A stretch of 64,000 nucleotides of DNA from Roseobacter denitrificans OCh 114 (GCF_000014045.1 NC_008209.1:1077001-1141000), one strand, 5' to 3'; numbered from the stretch's first letter, positions 25,901-34,421 are shown. Numbers and translations are program-made. The notes: generated by a model from the sequence alone, not told the origin.

Positions 25901-28137
25901 ACATCGAACGTGTCGACTATGTCCTCGATTGTTTCCTCACTCCAATCTAGAGAAAGCAGCCAGATCAGCAATCTCCTCCAACTCCGAACAGGGCGGGGCC
26001 ATGACAAAAAGTCAGCTATTCTGAACTTTTCGAATTTAGTTTTCTCGCCAAGTTCGAACGCACCGTGAACCACCAAAAGGTTTTCGATAGTTTTATGCGC
26101 GCGGAAAGAAGAAAGGAGCCGAATAAGCCGGTGGTCTTCGCTCAAAAATTCCGAAATTGATTCTTTGCGATCAAAGAACGCCGGAGAGGCAAAGGGGGCA
26201 AGGAGCCAAACCCTGCTCCAATGACGCCAAGCTTCTTGCTGCTCTAGTGCCAACTGAATTTCAGTCCATCTATCACCGGCTTCGAATTCAGACTGTGATA
26301 GTAGCTCCACTACCCGGATTAATCCGGGCCTGTCGCCAGCAGCCGCGAGGGTGCCCGGCCAGTCTGGACCATTTTGGCGACACAATCCGAACATTGCCCA
26401 TTCAAGAAATATGTCGTGGGTAAAAGAATATTGTCCGCTTCCCGCAACCTCAGTAATCGCTCGCTCTTGCACTAGTGCGGTCAGAGCCTGGGCGGAAATG
26501 CCTTCTACTGCGCCGCTTCTATTGGTTGTTTGAGCGCATCTGGCGGCTAGCTCACCCATCGCTTGACGACGTTCAATTGAAGAGGCTTTGTCATGTAAAC
26601 CCTGAGGCCCTTCTAGCCAAACCTGTGCTAGCGAAATCTCGGAAAACTTGCCCGGTGTTCCATCAGTGCCCACTGCACGTTGTGCTAACACCTGAGCAAA
26701 GAAAGGGCGCCTTGCAAATTCCTGCTCTTGACCCTCGGCAAACAGGACATCGCGCATCGCTGGAAATCGCTCAGCAAGGACGCCAGCCTCATTATCATCA
26801 AATCCATCGATCTCGACGATGTGGGCTTGGCCCTCCTCAATGAGTTGAGGAGGGAGCCATATCCTCAAGTCTTCGAGATTTGACGACCGAGTAGATGCCA
26901 CAACGCGCCAGTCCGCAAGCCTCGGGTCATCAAGAAGAGTAGTCACGATGTCTGAAATCGTCTGACGGGCCTCTTTACCTAAGCGATCTATTCCGTCGAT
27001 GAAGAGAGTTGGCTTTCCCAGTGTGGCTAGCTCAAAAAGGAGGTCAGCGAGCCGTTCCGTTTCTAGGCGCAGGTGCGCGGCCAGCGAAGGCCAGCCGGGG
27101 CCGACGAGACGCTTATCGGTCAGAACAAGAGCGAAACCGTTTCGGGTGTGCTCTTCGGCCAGCGCACGTAACACCGCCGACTTTCCCGAACCCGCCTCGC
27201 CCGCCAATTGGATAAACCGCTTGCCATCATCGATATCGTTAATCTTATCCAGAATACTATTACGTGGAATAACCAGCCCAGATACATCCATTCGGATACC
27301 TTGAAGAGCGTGTCTTGTTTCTTCTGCTACCTTCACCAGATCTCTGCGCATGCTTGGAAGAGACGAAAGATCAAACGCTCCCGAAAGCTGCTCAACCAAT
27401 GTTGCCCTTGAAAAGCTACCTGCTGCGCCCGACGCTTGTCGTGATATTTGGGAAAGTCGCACCCAAAGCTCTTCTGCACGATGACGTTCTCCAGTTGGTA
27501 GCGCGTTTCGCAGACGCTCAATTGCCTCGAATGAGCCTGACGCTCCCTCTGAAAGCGTATCAAAGACGAGGATGACGAAATGCCTTAGAAACTGCCACGA
27601 ATTTTCCTCGTCTTGCGCCTCTGCCGGCAACAGGGCTTGAACATCGCTCACAAACCTTCTTTGTGCTTCGCTTGCGAAATTCTCGGTTTTGAGCCGTCTA
27701 AAAAAGTCGTCTGCCGACGTGGATACACGAGCCCATTCAAGCGAAGAACGAGCCGCTCGAAGTGTGGACTGAGCGATATTGGCAGCAGCTAAACCAACGC
27801 GATCCCGACCTTTTCTTAAGCCGTCTTTTTCGAGTTCTCTCCAGCTAGCAGAAATGACATCTCGAAAATCGGTATTCGTTTCAGCAGAACTCAGGGTTGG
27901 GCTCTGCTTTACTTGGAGAGCCAATTTGGCAGGTTGGCCGTATCGATCCGACGCCTCCACGATTATATCGTCTAGCGGCTCACCAAGAGCCGCACGCTGC
28001 AGAAAGACGCCACCAGTAATAGCTTCAGAGATTCCCCGCGCACCGCCTTCAACAAGTAGGCTGGTCAAATATGATGCCACCACAGAATCTTCAAAGGTGT
28101 AGCCGACGCCACCTGTTGCTTCAGGACTCGCGGGCAT
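22933..28137 (-). CDS. Avs-like STAND NTPase with N-terminal nuclease-like domain (candidate antiphage protein)
   Basis: A 1734-residue protein (numbering below from the upstream GTG at 28149). Residues about 15-200 look like a PD-(D/E)xK nuclease of the Cap4/DUF4297 type: GYTFEDSVVASYL, LDDIIVE (60-65) and LALQVKQ with Q79-x-K81. The STAND/NACHT ATPase follows with Walker A GEAGSGKS (317-324) and Walker B TLFIDGID (381-388), then RVVASTRS, and a winged-helix-like segment (YSFTHDIFLEWAMFGL near 600). The last 1,000 residues are helical repeats rich in Trp, the usual sensor region. This order of nuclease, STAND and repeats is that of Avs antiviral proteins, which recognise phage proteins and then cut DNA. 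The ATG at 28137 is preferred for its GGATAAGAG upstream. Family assignment is by architecture only. Confidence 0.78.
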   Translation of the reverse strand: MPASPEATGGVGYTFEDSVVASYLTSLLVEGGARGISEAITGGVFLQRAALGEPLDDIIVEASDRYGQPAKLALQVKQSPTLSSAETNTDFRDVISASWRELEKDGLRKGRDRVGLAAANIAQSTLRAARSSLEWARVSTSADDFFRRLKTENFASEAQRRFVSDVQALLPAEAQDEENSWQFLRHFVILVFDTLSEGASGSFEAIERLRNALPTGERHRAEELWVRLSQISRQASGAAGSFSRATLVEQLSGAFDLSSLPSMRRDLVKVAEETRHALQGIRMDVSGLVIPRNSILDKINDIDDGKRFIQLAGEAGSGKSAVLRALAEEHTRNGFALVLTDKRLVGPGWPSLAAHLRLETERLADLLFELATLGKPTLFIDGIDRLGKEARQTISDIVTTLLDDPRLADWRVVASTRSSNLEDLRIWLPPQLIEEGQAHIVEIDGFDDNEAGVLAERFPAMRDVLFAEGQEQEFARRPFFAQVLAQRAVGTDGTPGKFSEISLAQVWLEGPQGLHDKASSIERRQAMGELAARCAQTTNRSGAVEGISAQALTALVQERAITEVAGSGQYSFTHDIFLEWAMFGLCRQNGPDWPGTLAAAGDRPGLIRVVELLSQSEFEAGDRWTEIQLALEQQEAWRHWSRVWLLAPFASPAFFDRKESISEFLSEDHRLIRLLSSFRAHKTIENLLVVHGAFELGEKTKFEKFRIADFLSWPRPVRSWRRLLIWLLSLDWSEETIEDIVDTFDVWLNLFQDYPDRIKDRFAERSDQMLTEWDAYDYWDRGKTTTPLGFHKDGFGSKLRQAFLRSSLTNKDLLRRRLQAWTTERIDDKVQTSVFAWSMRLASVVPEALADFSFQAFIDPLPSESAERSRGQMIGWSPHMNDWDSPGISNYSRHCHPASPIQQPFAALFEHAPQEGLRLIRKLLSRTVVAWRELPLYDYRNREIPVPFSVDFPWGTQTFWGDQRIYGWYRGLFSCDILESALMALEDWAFAELEAGRDVDEIVRELVTGHESVATLGIALGVLLDKDALSPTAAALVGCQRIWAMDEYRWQHDVKGHHSNEIGASFGWSNDTTHLEALRRLNSRPSRKKNIEWLAKIFILTANEQREKMIEQLSRFPTELPFTHEGQDQDDNLIAYYRKRAEEWAAIADLSNYAKVETIDGKVGVAFQPSDERVQQAEEASERLAHWNEGFQLLKQAEVWFESGTIDDQVRDEIVALALEVDNEDLFTSGYDAGDPGHRRAGGVAAVSAAMLSFGLDIPKDHLEWAESVAFRAANTVPANEEFFHAEAPADDRPETFASKGLAAIAKNGGPSASSAQEELVRLCFHPYNGVQLSALANAASCWREQKKFAGKSTALAFKLTTLELDRGSPDWYRRCDERDNLLASEKQQLFEATMRGLASGDRNGMSETYAEIVPEHLDRWRVKDFASMLSIIPKDRFNEDDAFRDDLTALLHSFVEKLTAAIGAADEAERRSGSSLSLEFSNCIWDLAALCEKLPIEIVRSAIIPLLSQLPQEPRSEVLSTFANAYSCMRILDAPKVPAGIVGVLLDIFEAVEDHPDWKRPEWREDYGLPDQLHKLVRIAMGANWDRPAMGAARFANSEWSDARLLDPLIDWMLQRFGHLPQVMQAFLLHVERSFDHRESEFLASRLDGIAPTVWQSRGFWSGGRTAQLAGLIQSFAERDAPLQPDVHVEFLKILDHLIELGDRRAAALQISSLFDLPRFKKPPQVAKTEISK

Positions 28138-28365
28138 TCTCTTATCCACTTTTTTGCTCGAATGGCTCTATGTTACTCGGACTCGAGAGGAACAAAAACA
28201 TAAACTTGTCGGATAGACCCCAGCATTGCGAACGCAATGTCCAGAACGACGGGCTGCAGCCATCATTTCGATTATCTAGTGGAGGTCGATTGTGGGGTGA
28301 AAGGCGCTAACGACCGTATCTAAGCACTACTTGTGCGGCCTGATATTTGATCTAGTCTGTAACAT

Positions 28366-28665
28366 ATGAATTTGATTTACCCGATAAACTTCGTCGGCCA
28401 CGATGAGTGGATGGAAAGCGGATACGAACCTAAACTGGCGCATGGCGATGTGATCACTCGCGATGGCGAAGTTCTCGGAAACTGGCGGGTCGTAGATTAT
28501 GACCACGAAGACGAATATTCGAGTGGACAATTTGAGTTCCTTTTGGACGGGGAGAGTGTTGTGAAGTTCGCTGAAGGCTTTGCGATGCTCGATGTCCGGA
28601 CCAGTCGAGGGCTTGCGTTGTCAAACCTGACCAGAACCATCCGCGAATGGCACGAAAATGAATAG
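28366..28665 (+). CDS. Hypothetical protein, 99 aa, paired with a GGCT-like protein
   Basis: A small acidic protein (MNLIYPINFVGHDEWMESGYEPKL) with no membrane segment and no family I recognise. The last 8 bases overlap the start of the GGCT-like gene, so the two are translated together. The central GQFEFLLDGESVVKFAEGFAMLD looks beta-rich. It is transcribed away from the Avs-like gene. No strong Shine-Dalgarno is visible. The pair may be a separate accessory or immunity module of the island; that is inference from overlap and place. Confidence 0.6.
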   Translation: MNLIYPINFVGHDEWMESGYEPKLAHGDVITRDGEVLGNWRVVDYDHEDEYSSGQFEFLLDGESVVKFAEGFAMLDVRTSRGLALSNLTRTIREWHENE

Positions 28666-29221
28666 ACAAGAGGGCAAAACTAGATTTGCTTGCCTCGGTT
28701 GGGGATCGTTGATTTGGGAGCCCGGCGGCCTACCCGTTTCGCATGAGTGGCGCGAGGATGGGCCCAAGATGCCGCTTGAATTCGCTCGAAAATCGAATGA
28801 CGGACGCATGACACTTGTTGTTTGCGAGCGGGGCACTGTGTGTCCGACGCTATGGAACACTCTGTCATCTACCTCGTTAGAGGAAGCGCGCCAAGCACTT
28901 GCTAAGCGCGAAGGCCTCCCAAGCACAAAGAACTCAGCATTTTGGACTGGCGATGGTTCATCTGATCACCATGGCGCGGAGCTTGTTGAGGCTTGGGCGA
29001 ACAAACTTGGTTTTGCGGGGGTCGTGTGGACTGGTCTACCCTCCAAATCACCAATCACGGAGCAGAACAACGATCATCCGTCTATTGAGGATGTCATCTC
29101 GCACCTCGTTGGTCTTTCAGGACATTCTGCCGCTAGGGCTGAAGAGTACGTTCGTAGAGCGCCCGACCAGATTGCAACGGCTTACAGAACTCGCATTGTC
29201 GAAGAGTTTGGTTGGGACTGA
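28658..29221 (+). CDS. Gamma-glutamylcyclotransferase-fold-like protein
   Basis: A 187-residue protein whose start TRFACLGWGSLIWEPGGLPVSHEW carries the GSLIW loop typical of GGCT/ChaC-fold proteins (usual form YGSLIW). A likely acidic residue follows later (HHGAELVEAWANKLGF), but the full active site cannot be confirmed by eye. GGCT-fold enzymes release 5-oxoproline from gamma-glutamyl groups or act on branched isopeptides. The gene overlaps the upstream 99-residue ORF by 8 bp. In a defence island it could modify a protein or metabolite; nothing here proves that. Confidence 0.6.
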   Translation: MNRQEGKTRFACLGWGSLIWEPGGLPVSHEWREDGPKMPLEFARKSNDGRMTLVVCERGTVCPTLWNTLSSTSLEEARQALAKREGLPSTKNSAFWTGDGSSDHHGAELVEAWANKLGFAGVVWTGLPSKSPITEQNNDHPSIEDVISHLVGLSGHSAARAEEYVRRAPDQIATAYRTRIVEEFGWD

Positions 29222-29442
29222 CTTGCCCATCGGGAATTTTCAGGCCCAACGTCAGCTTTGAAGAAGCCGCAACGCGGCAGCGGTCGTCAAGACAATTGTC
29301 AGTAAAGGGCCGATACCGTCAGAAAAGGAACACCTAGTTTCACCCTTGATCAGTCATTCGACGAACGGATTTTGGATTGACCTGCTCCCCTGAAAAGTCC
29401 TCGAATTTTGGTTAGCCTGTTCTCCAACTGAGGAGACAGACG

Positions 29443-29709
29443 ATGAAGAGAAGCCGTTTCAGCGAAGAGCAGATCATTGGCATTTTGAAAGAGCACCAGG
29501 CCGGGCTTGGCGCGAAAGAGCTGTGCCGCAAGCATGGGATCAGCGATGCGACTTTTTACAAGTGGCGATCCAAGTATGGCGGCATGGAAGTGTCCGACGC
29601 ACGGCGGCTCAAGACGCTTGAAAGCGAGAACACCAAACTGAAGAAGATGCTGGCCGAGCAGATGATGGACGTGGCGACGCTGAAAGAGATGCTCGGAAAA
29701 AACTTCTGA
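29443..29709 (+). CDS. IS3-family transposase OrfA
   Basis: An 88-residue DNA-binding protein with the IS3 helix-turn-helix ([43 protein letters not shown]) and a leucine-zipper-like tail ([22 protein letters not shown]). Its end carries an in-frame slippery heptamer A AAA AAC at 29697-29703, two codons before the stop, which allows a -1 shift into orfB to make the OrfAB transposase. Strong Shine-Dalgarno (GAGGAGA) upstream. Confidence 0.92.
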   Translation: MKRSRFSEEQIIGILKEHQAGLGAKELCRKHGISDATFYKWRSKYGGMEVSDARRLKTLESENTKLKKMLAEQMMDVATLKEMLGKNF

Positions 29710-29732
29710 GGCCCGGTTCGAGGAGGAATGCT

Positions 29733-30557
29733 GTGAACTGGGCCATGAAGACCAAGGGCTACAATCAGAAACGGGCCTGTTCCTTGGCCGGGATCGATCC
29801 GCGTGTTTATCGGCGAAGGTCGAAGCGCCCCGCCGACACGGAATTGCGGGCCAGGATGAAGGAACTGGCGTCCGAGCGGCGACGGTTCGGATATCGCCGT
29901 CTGCATATCCTACTGAAGCGCGAGGGATGGCAAGTGAACTGGAAGAAGCTGTACCGGCTCTACCGCGAAGAAGGGTTAACCGTTCGCAAACGGGGCGGGC
30001 GCAAGCGTGCTGTGGGCACCAGGACGCCTATGGCGATCCCGCAGGGGCCGAACCAGCGATGGTCACTCGACTTCATGTCGGATGCATTGGAGGATGGTCG
30101 CCGGTTCCGGGTTTTGAATGTGATCGATGACTTCAGCCGGGAATGCCTGGCCGCTGTGGTGGACACATCCATCGGAGGCACGCGTGTTGCCCGTGAGCTG
30201 GATCGCATCGCAGAACTCCGTGGCTATCCCTGCATGGTGGTCTCAGACAACGGCACAGAACTGACCAGCAATGCGATGCTGAAATGGCAGGAAAACCGCA
30301 AAGTTGGTTGGCACTACATCGCGCCAGGAAAGCCGATGCAGAACGGTCTTGTCGAAAGCTTCAACGGGCGAATGCGCGAAGAATGCCTCAATGAACACCT
30401 GTTCCCGTCTTTGCGCCATGCCCGCCGCATGATTGCGGCATGGCGCGGCGACTACAATCACTACCGCCCACATTCGAGCCTCGACGGGCTCACGCCGTGG
30501 GAGTATCACCAACGGTCAAAGGAAGACCAAAACCTGAACAGTGCTAACCTAAAGTAG
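29733..30557 (+). CDS. IS3-family transposase OrfB (DDE integrase domain)
   Basis: A 274-residue rve-domain protein. An HTH_21 region ([23 protein letters not shown]) is followed by the catalytic core with WSLDFMSD (first Asp), MVVSDNGTE (second Asp) and [18 protein letters not shown] (Glu). The GTG start has AGGAGG just upstream, but the frame is open further left to the slippery site, so the main active product should be OrfAB made by -1 frameshift. All three catalytic acids are present, so this copy may be active. Confidence 0.92.
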   Translation: MNWAMKTKGYNQKRACSLAGIDPRVYRRRSKRPADTELRARMKELASERRRFGYRRLHILLKREGWQVNWKKLYRLYREEGLTVRKRGGRKRAVGTRTPMAIPQGPNQRWSLDFMSDALEDGRRFRVLNVIDDFSRECLAAVVDTSIGGTRVARELDRIAELRGYPCMVVSDNGTELTSNAMLKWQENRKVGWHYIAPGKPMQNGLVESFNGRMREECLNEHLFPSLRHARRMIAAWRGDYNHYRPHSSLDGLTPWEYHQRSKEDQNLNSANLK

Positions 30558-31595
30558 CGGACTCTCAGGGGAGCAGGTCAATTTGAACTTGGGCAGGCCA
30601 ATTCATACCAGATTTGTGCGCCTCTTCCGCGGCATAATTTTGTTGGGATTTGACGTTTGGGCCACAAGTCATGACTTGCGCACCAGCCACTCACTATGGC
30701 TCATCATGATCCATAAGTGAGGAAGTCCACCGTTTCTCTTTCGAGCTTCGCCACTTCGCGCTTGACCATCTTCCAATATAACTCTTCCACATCAGAGCGA
30801 TCCATTGATCCCAGCTTCTCTAGTGATATACCTTTCACTAGGTGAATTGCCTTCATCATGTCAGCGAGGCTGAAGTTGTCAAAGTCTGGTATATAATTCG
30901 TATTATCCCGGTTGAACCTTGTCTCATGATAGGCTTTAGCAAAGCGTTTAACGATCGAAATTTGATCTTTTAGACCATACAGCGTTAGTTGCTTTCGCAC
31001 AAAGGCATCCATCCTGTGAAATTGCCCTACGTCTGTCGATTGCCTAAAGAAGAAAACCCATCCCACCGATCTTTCTTCGACGCGGCATCCCGTGATAATC
31101 AAGTTCAAGCGCCAAAGTACTTGCTCAACTCGGGCAGTGCCTTTCAATGCTCTAAGGCATCCGACAATGGCACGAAACATCTTCTTGTAGGATCGTTCCC
31201 TGATCCGAAGTCCGTCACTTGAAATATGATAACCTAGATATTCAGTACCAATTTTCACGGGAGTGATAGCTGTCTTGTCTGGCTGGTTGGGGTCCAGATC
31301 GTGCGTCTTAAGGCGAAGTTCTGTTCTCATATGACGTGCTATCTCATCATGAATTCCGACCGCTTGCTCCTCTCCCACCACTAAAAGAATATCATCGACA
31401 TACCTAAAATACCGATACTTTTGCGCGAAATAGTGGTCAAAACCTTCTAGGTAAAGCATTGATAAAATGTTTGAAATGCTCAAACCTTGGGGCACACCGA
31501 TTTCTGACCTGTCACCCTCATCGAAACGGTAATCCCCCCGAAATTTAGGGGTCTGCGGAAGTAGAATTTTCTCGAAGATGGAAGAGGAGATTCTG

Positions 31596-31862
31596 ATGAA
31601 GAAATCGAAGTACAGCGACGCGCAGATCATGGCGATCTTGAAGCAGGCGGAGAACGGCGTGCCGGTGTCTGATCTGTGTCGCGAACATGGGATGAGCAGC
31701 GCGAGCTTTTATAAGTGGCGTTCAAAATATGGCGGCATGGATGCCAGTCTGATGGCGCGGATGAAGGAGCTCGACGAAGAGAACAAGCGGCTGAAAAAGA
31801 TGTATGCCGAGAAGAGCATGCAGAACGATCTGCTGAAGGAAGCCCTTGGAAAAAAGTGGTGA
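31596..31862 (+). CDS. IS3-family transposase OrfA (copy 2)
   Basis: An 88-residue HTH protein starting [21 protein letters not shown], with [18 protein letters not shown] and a coiled coil ([18 protein letters not shown]). The frame is open upstream to 31578, but ATG at 31596 follows GAGGAGATTCTG and matches the usual family start. The in-frame slippery heptamer A AAA AAG at 31850-31856 lies just before the TGA stop and directs a -1 shift into orfB. Confidence 0.92.
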   Translation: MKKSKYSDAQIMAILKQAENGVPVSDLCREHGMSSASFYKWRSKYGGMDASLMARMKELDEENKRLKKMYAEKSMQNDLLKEALGKKW

Positions 31863-32680
31863 GGCCGTCTCAAAGACGCGAGATGGCCGAATGGGCGGTG
31901 CGCTACCGTTCCGCCAGCATCGCTCTGGCGTGCCGGGCGTTCTCAATCAGCGAGACCTGCTTTCGATATCAGCCAAAGCTCAGCGATGAGAACGAGTTGA
32001 TCGCTGATTGGCTGGTCGCGTTGACGAATGCCAAGAAGACATGGGGTTTCGGCCTGTGCTTGCTGCATCTGCGGAACGTGAAAGGGTTCAAATGGAACCA
32101 CAAGCGCGTTTATCGCATCTATCGCGAGTTGGAGCTGAACATGCGGATCAAGCCCCGAAAACGGCTGCAACGGGAGAAGCCTGAGCCACTGGCCGTGCCG
32201 GAGGCCCCGAACGAAGTGTGGTCGATGGACTTCATGGCCGACCAGTTGGCGGATGGCAGATCGTTCCGGACGCTGAACGTGCTGGATGACTTCAATCGAG
32301 AAGGCTTGGCCATTGAGGTCGACTTCTCACTGCCGTCAGAACGCGTGGTTCGGACGCTAAACCAGATCATTGCATGGCGTGGCAAGCCGTTGGCCATTCG
32401 TGTGGACAATGGCCCAGAATACGTCAGCGCCAGGCTCCAGAACTGGGCAGAGAAGGCGGGGATCGGGCTGATCTACATCCAGCCCGGCAAGCCCCAACAG
32501 AACGCCTATGTCGAGAGATACAACAGAACTGTCCGCACGGAATGGCTTGGGCGGTATCACTTCAACAGCATCGAAGAGGTGCAAGACCATGCCACCCGTT
32601 GGCTCTGGACATATAACAACGAAAGACCAAACATGGGGATCGGCGGAGTGACACCGATACAGAAACTGAAAGCAGCATAG
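31859..32680 (+). CDS. IS3-family transposase OrfB (copy 2, DDE integrase domain)
   Basis: The integrase half of the second IS3 element, about 273 residues from GTG 31859 (ATG at 31883 is also possible; the real product is the OrfAB fusion). Catalytic residues lie in [28 protein letters not shown] and [19 protein letters not shown]_21-like [29 protein letters not shown] precedes them. All key residues are present, so it should be functional. It runs opposite to the host reverse transcriptase gene. Confidence 0.9.
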   Translation: MRPSQRREMAEWAVRYRSASIALACRAFSISETCFRYQPKLSDENELIADWLVALTNAKKTWGFGLCLLHLRNVKGFKWNHKRVYRIYRELELNMRIKPRKRLQREKPEPLAVPEAPNEVWSMDFMADQLADGRSFRTLNVLDDFNREGLAIEVDFSLPSERVVRTLNQIIAWRGKPLAIRVDNGPEYVSARLQNWAEKAGIGLIYIQPGKPQQNAYVERYNRTVRTEWLGRYHFNSIEEVQDHATRWLWTYNNERPNMGIGGVTPIQKLKAA

Positions 32681-33238
32681 ATTCTACTGACGCGCCCCTC
32701 CGAAAATGGGGGGATTACCAAACCAGTTGGGTTTTTAATTGCCCTCTCAATCAATAAAATCGCTCTTGCGTCCGCATTCTTATCTCGAAGCTGATTGACT
32801 AAAATATCATGATCAACTGAAGGATAGAAATTCACGACATCCAAACGCAAGAAGCTGTCTGAGGCACCTGCTTCTTTCGCGGCCTGCGCAACGCGTTTGG
32901 TGCAGTCGTGAGGCGGCCGCATCCTGCTCTCATGAAACTGGAACGTAAGGTGATCACATAAAGCACGGAGCGCTATTGCGTCTCGGATTGTGGGTATTGA
33001 AATTTGGCGGGGCGGCTTGCGAGCAGTCTTGAGGATCAGCTTTTCGCGGAATCTGGTAAACTTAAAAGTTCCATCTAACACCTTTCTGCTGATCAGAGCG
33101 ATCTCTGCATCGATGTTCTGCTTGAACGACGAAACTGATATCCCATCCAACCCAGTAAACTTGGCGTCCTTGAGCCGATCATCAAAAATCGACCTTAGAT
33201 GCGCCTCTGAAAAAACTTGCTCGAAGGTGAGCGGATAA

Positions 33239-33829
33239 TCATTCTGCGGCATACAAAACAGCTAAAAAAATGAGCGGTAGGGTAAGAACAAATGTCGCTC
33301 CAATGATGCGCAACGAGCGAACGATTTGAAACTTCGTAGCACGCCACCAGCCAAATGAAACGACACCAGATCGGTCCAAAAGCTCTTTGCCTTGACACCA
33401 CACGTTTCTATAGAGCATCGCCTCGTAGTCGAAGTCAGACTGGTTCGGGTAGCGATCTAGAATTTGATGATATGTAGAAGTATCTTTTCTGGCATCATCA
33501 TCTTCGTAGAGGCGCTGCAAAGCTAGATAGCATTCTCTATGTTCGTCGGCGGTTTTTCCAAATTTGAGACCCCAGATCACAAGCGACGCGCAAAGTACTG
33601 ACAATGAGAGAACTATCGATATCTCCGAGACGTACGGACCGATCTGGCTTCCGTTTAAGTGATGAGAAAACACAGAAAACCCCAATAACAGCACCGAGTA
33701 TGCTGTCAGTACGATATGCGAGAGAAGATCATATCGCTTGTAGCGTGCGTGTGACTGCATCCGTGTGCGCGATGTGATCCAGATATTCCCGAACTGATCA
33801 CCTTTTTGATTTTCTTCTTTATTTTTCAA
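33239..33829 (-). CDS. SLATT-like two-helix membrane effector, partner of the reverse transcriptase
   Basis: A 196-residue protein with two hydrophobic segments close together (about 37-57 IVLTAYSVLLLGFSVFSH and 69-89 EISIVLSLSVLCASLVIWGL), a cytoplasmic helical part (KTADEHRECYLALQRLYEDDDARKDTSTYHQIL, YRNVWCQGKELLD) and a third hydrophobic segment at the C-terminus (GATFVLTLPLIFLAVLYAAE). This layout, with RYKRYDLLSH before the first helix, fits SLATT-family effectors, and the SLATT_5 group is known to sit next to reverse transcriptases. Such proteins are thought to form pores on activation. It overlaps the RT start by 14 bp. With the RT broken, it may be orphaned. Confidence 0.72.
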   Translation of the reverse strand: MKNKEENQKGDQFGNIWITSRTRMQSHARYKRYDLLSHIVLTAYSVLLLGFSVFSHHLNGSQIGPYVSEISIVLSLSVLCASLVIWGLKFGKTADEHRECYLALQRLYEDDDARKDTSTYHQILDRYPNQSDFDYEAMLYRNVWCQGKELLDRSGVVSFGWWRATKFQIVRSLRIIGATFVLTLPLIFLAVLYAAE

Positions 33830-34234
33830 TTACGTCCTCGAAAATTTGTGCGGGCGCAATGATTTCACAGTTTGGATTCCTAGAGTATCTAGAAGTAGCC
33901 TAAGCTGGGACATGCCCGTGCATTAAGAATAGTCCCTGCTAGGGGAACTAGCGCAATGCGCTCCGCCCGCACCAACCAAATGTGTGCATTTTGGGTCACT
34001 TTTGCAAGCAGGGGGCGAAAAAGGGCGCATAAGCCCTTTGCGGTGACGATCGGGCGTGTCTGCAATGTCCGCTTGGGGCTAGGAGCGGTCATGGAACGGG
34101 TGCCGCACGAATGCCTGTTTTAAGACCAATCGTTGTTCTAAAAGATTCGCGAGCGTTGCTGCTGAGTCACAGGGCTGAACTCCCGCTGATTGCTTCCACA
34201 GTGCTTCCACAACTGTTTGCTGCCAAAAGCACAA
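33830..34234. other. Gene-free right end of the island
   Basis: No credible coding frame is seen. It holds a tandem pair TGCTTCCACA at 34191-34200 and 34202-34211, of the kind that could be an arm-type integrase or excisionase site, and short hairpins. A lost integrase gene would be expected here. Integrase remnants could not be recognised by eye. Confidence 0.4.
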
Positions 34235-34252
34235 AGCGCCCCGTAGGGCGCT
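34222..34252 (-). terminator. Terminator of tRNA-fMet (island side)
   Basis: Stem AGCGCCC (34235-34241) with GGGCGCT (34246-34252), loop CGTA. Read on the minus strand it is followed by TTGTGCTTTT. It lies 26 bp past the tRNA 3' end and would terminate the tRNA transcript. Confidence 0.62.
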
Positions 34253-34278
34253 AATGCATTGTAATATAAGTAAAAATT

Positions 34279-34355
<77 letters not shown>

Positions 34356-34367
34356 CCAACATCGGTG

Positions 34368-34396
34368 TAGTTATGTTACTGCTCCGGAAGGTGCAA
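34368..34396 (-). promoter_or_regulatory. Likely promoter of tRNA-fMet
   Basis: On the minus strand TTGCAC (34391-34396) and TAACTA (34368-34373) are separated by 17 bases, and the -10 ends 12 bases before the tRNA 5' end. Both boxes are weak matches to the sigma-70 consensus. Confidence 0.45.
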
Positions 34397-34421
34397 GACC
34401 AAGTTTGCAATTTCTTTGCGG

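Larger units (their letters stand above)
29378..30580 (+). mobile_element. IS3-family insertion sequence (copy 1)
   Basis: Bounded by inverted repeats TGACCTGCTCCCCTGA at 29378-29393 and its complement ending at 30580; the next bases match imperfectly (AAAAGTCC against GAGAGTCC). It is 1203 bp and holds orfA and orfB in the usual -1 arrangement. No clear target-site duplication was found next to these ends, which suggests an older insertion or one rearranged by recombination. Confidence 0.85.
31528..32719 (+). mobile_element. IS3-family insertion sequence (copy 2) inside the reverse transcriptase gene
   Basis: Ends are GGTAATCCCCCC at 31528-31539 and its complement at 32708-32719. It is 1192 bp and flanked by the duplicated target AAAC at 31524-31527 and 32720-32723. 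A 4-bp duplication is normal for several IS3 subgroups (for example IS407-like). The intact duplication and perfect ends point to recent insertion. It is a different IS from the 29378 copy. Confidence 0.92.
30704..33252 (-). pseudogene. Reverse transcriptase of a SLATT-RT module, split by an IS3 element
   Basis: The N-terminal half (33252 to 32720) has an RT fingers region and motif A in FLRLDVVNFYPSVDHDIL; the C-terminal half (31527 to 30704) has GVPQGLSISNILSMLYLE and the catalytic FRYVDDILLV. The IS at 31528-32719 sits between NPTG and FDEGD. Removing it with one copy of the 4-bp duplication AAAC gives a single frame of 1353 bases (450 residues) with no shift, reading NPTGFDEGDRSEIGVPQG, so the gene was intact before insertion. 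It overlaps the end of the SLATT-like gene by 14 bp. The type fits a defence-associated, non-retroviral RT; no ncRNA or intron domains were seen. It is presumably inactive now. Confidence 0.82.

Noticed and set aside
29222..29377. Target-site duplication for the first IS3 element
   Set aside because: Bases beside the two ends (GGAT versus ATTT) do not match in any plausible register, so no duplication is claimed.
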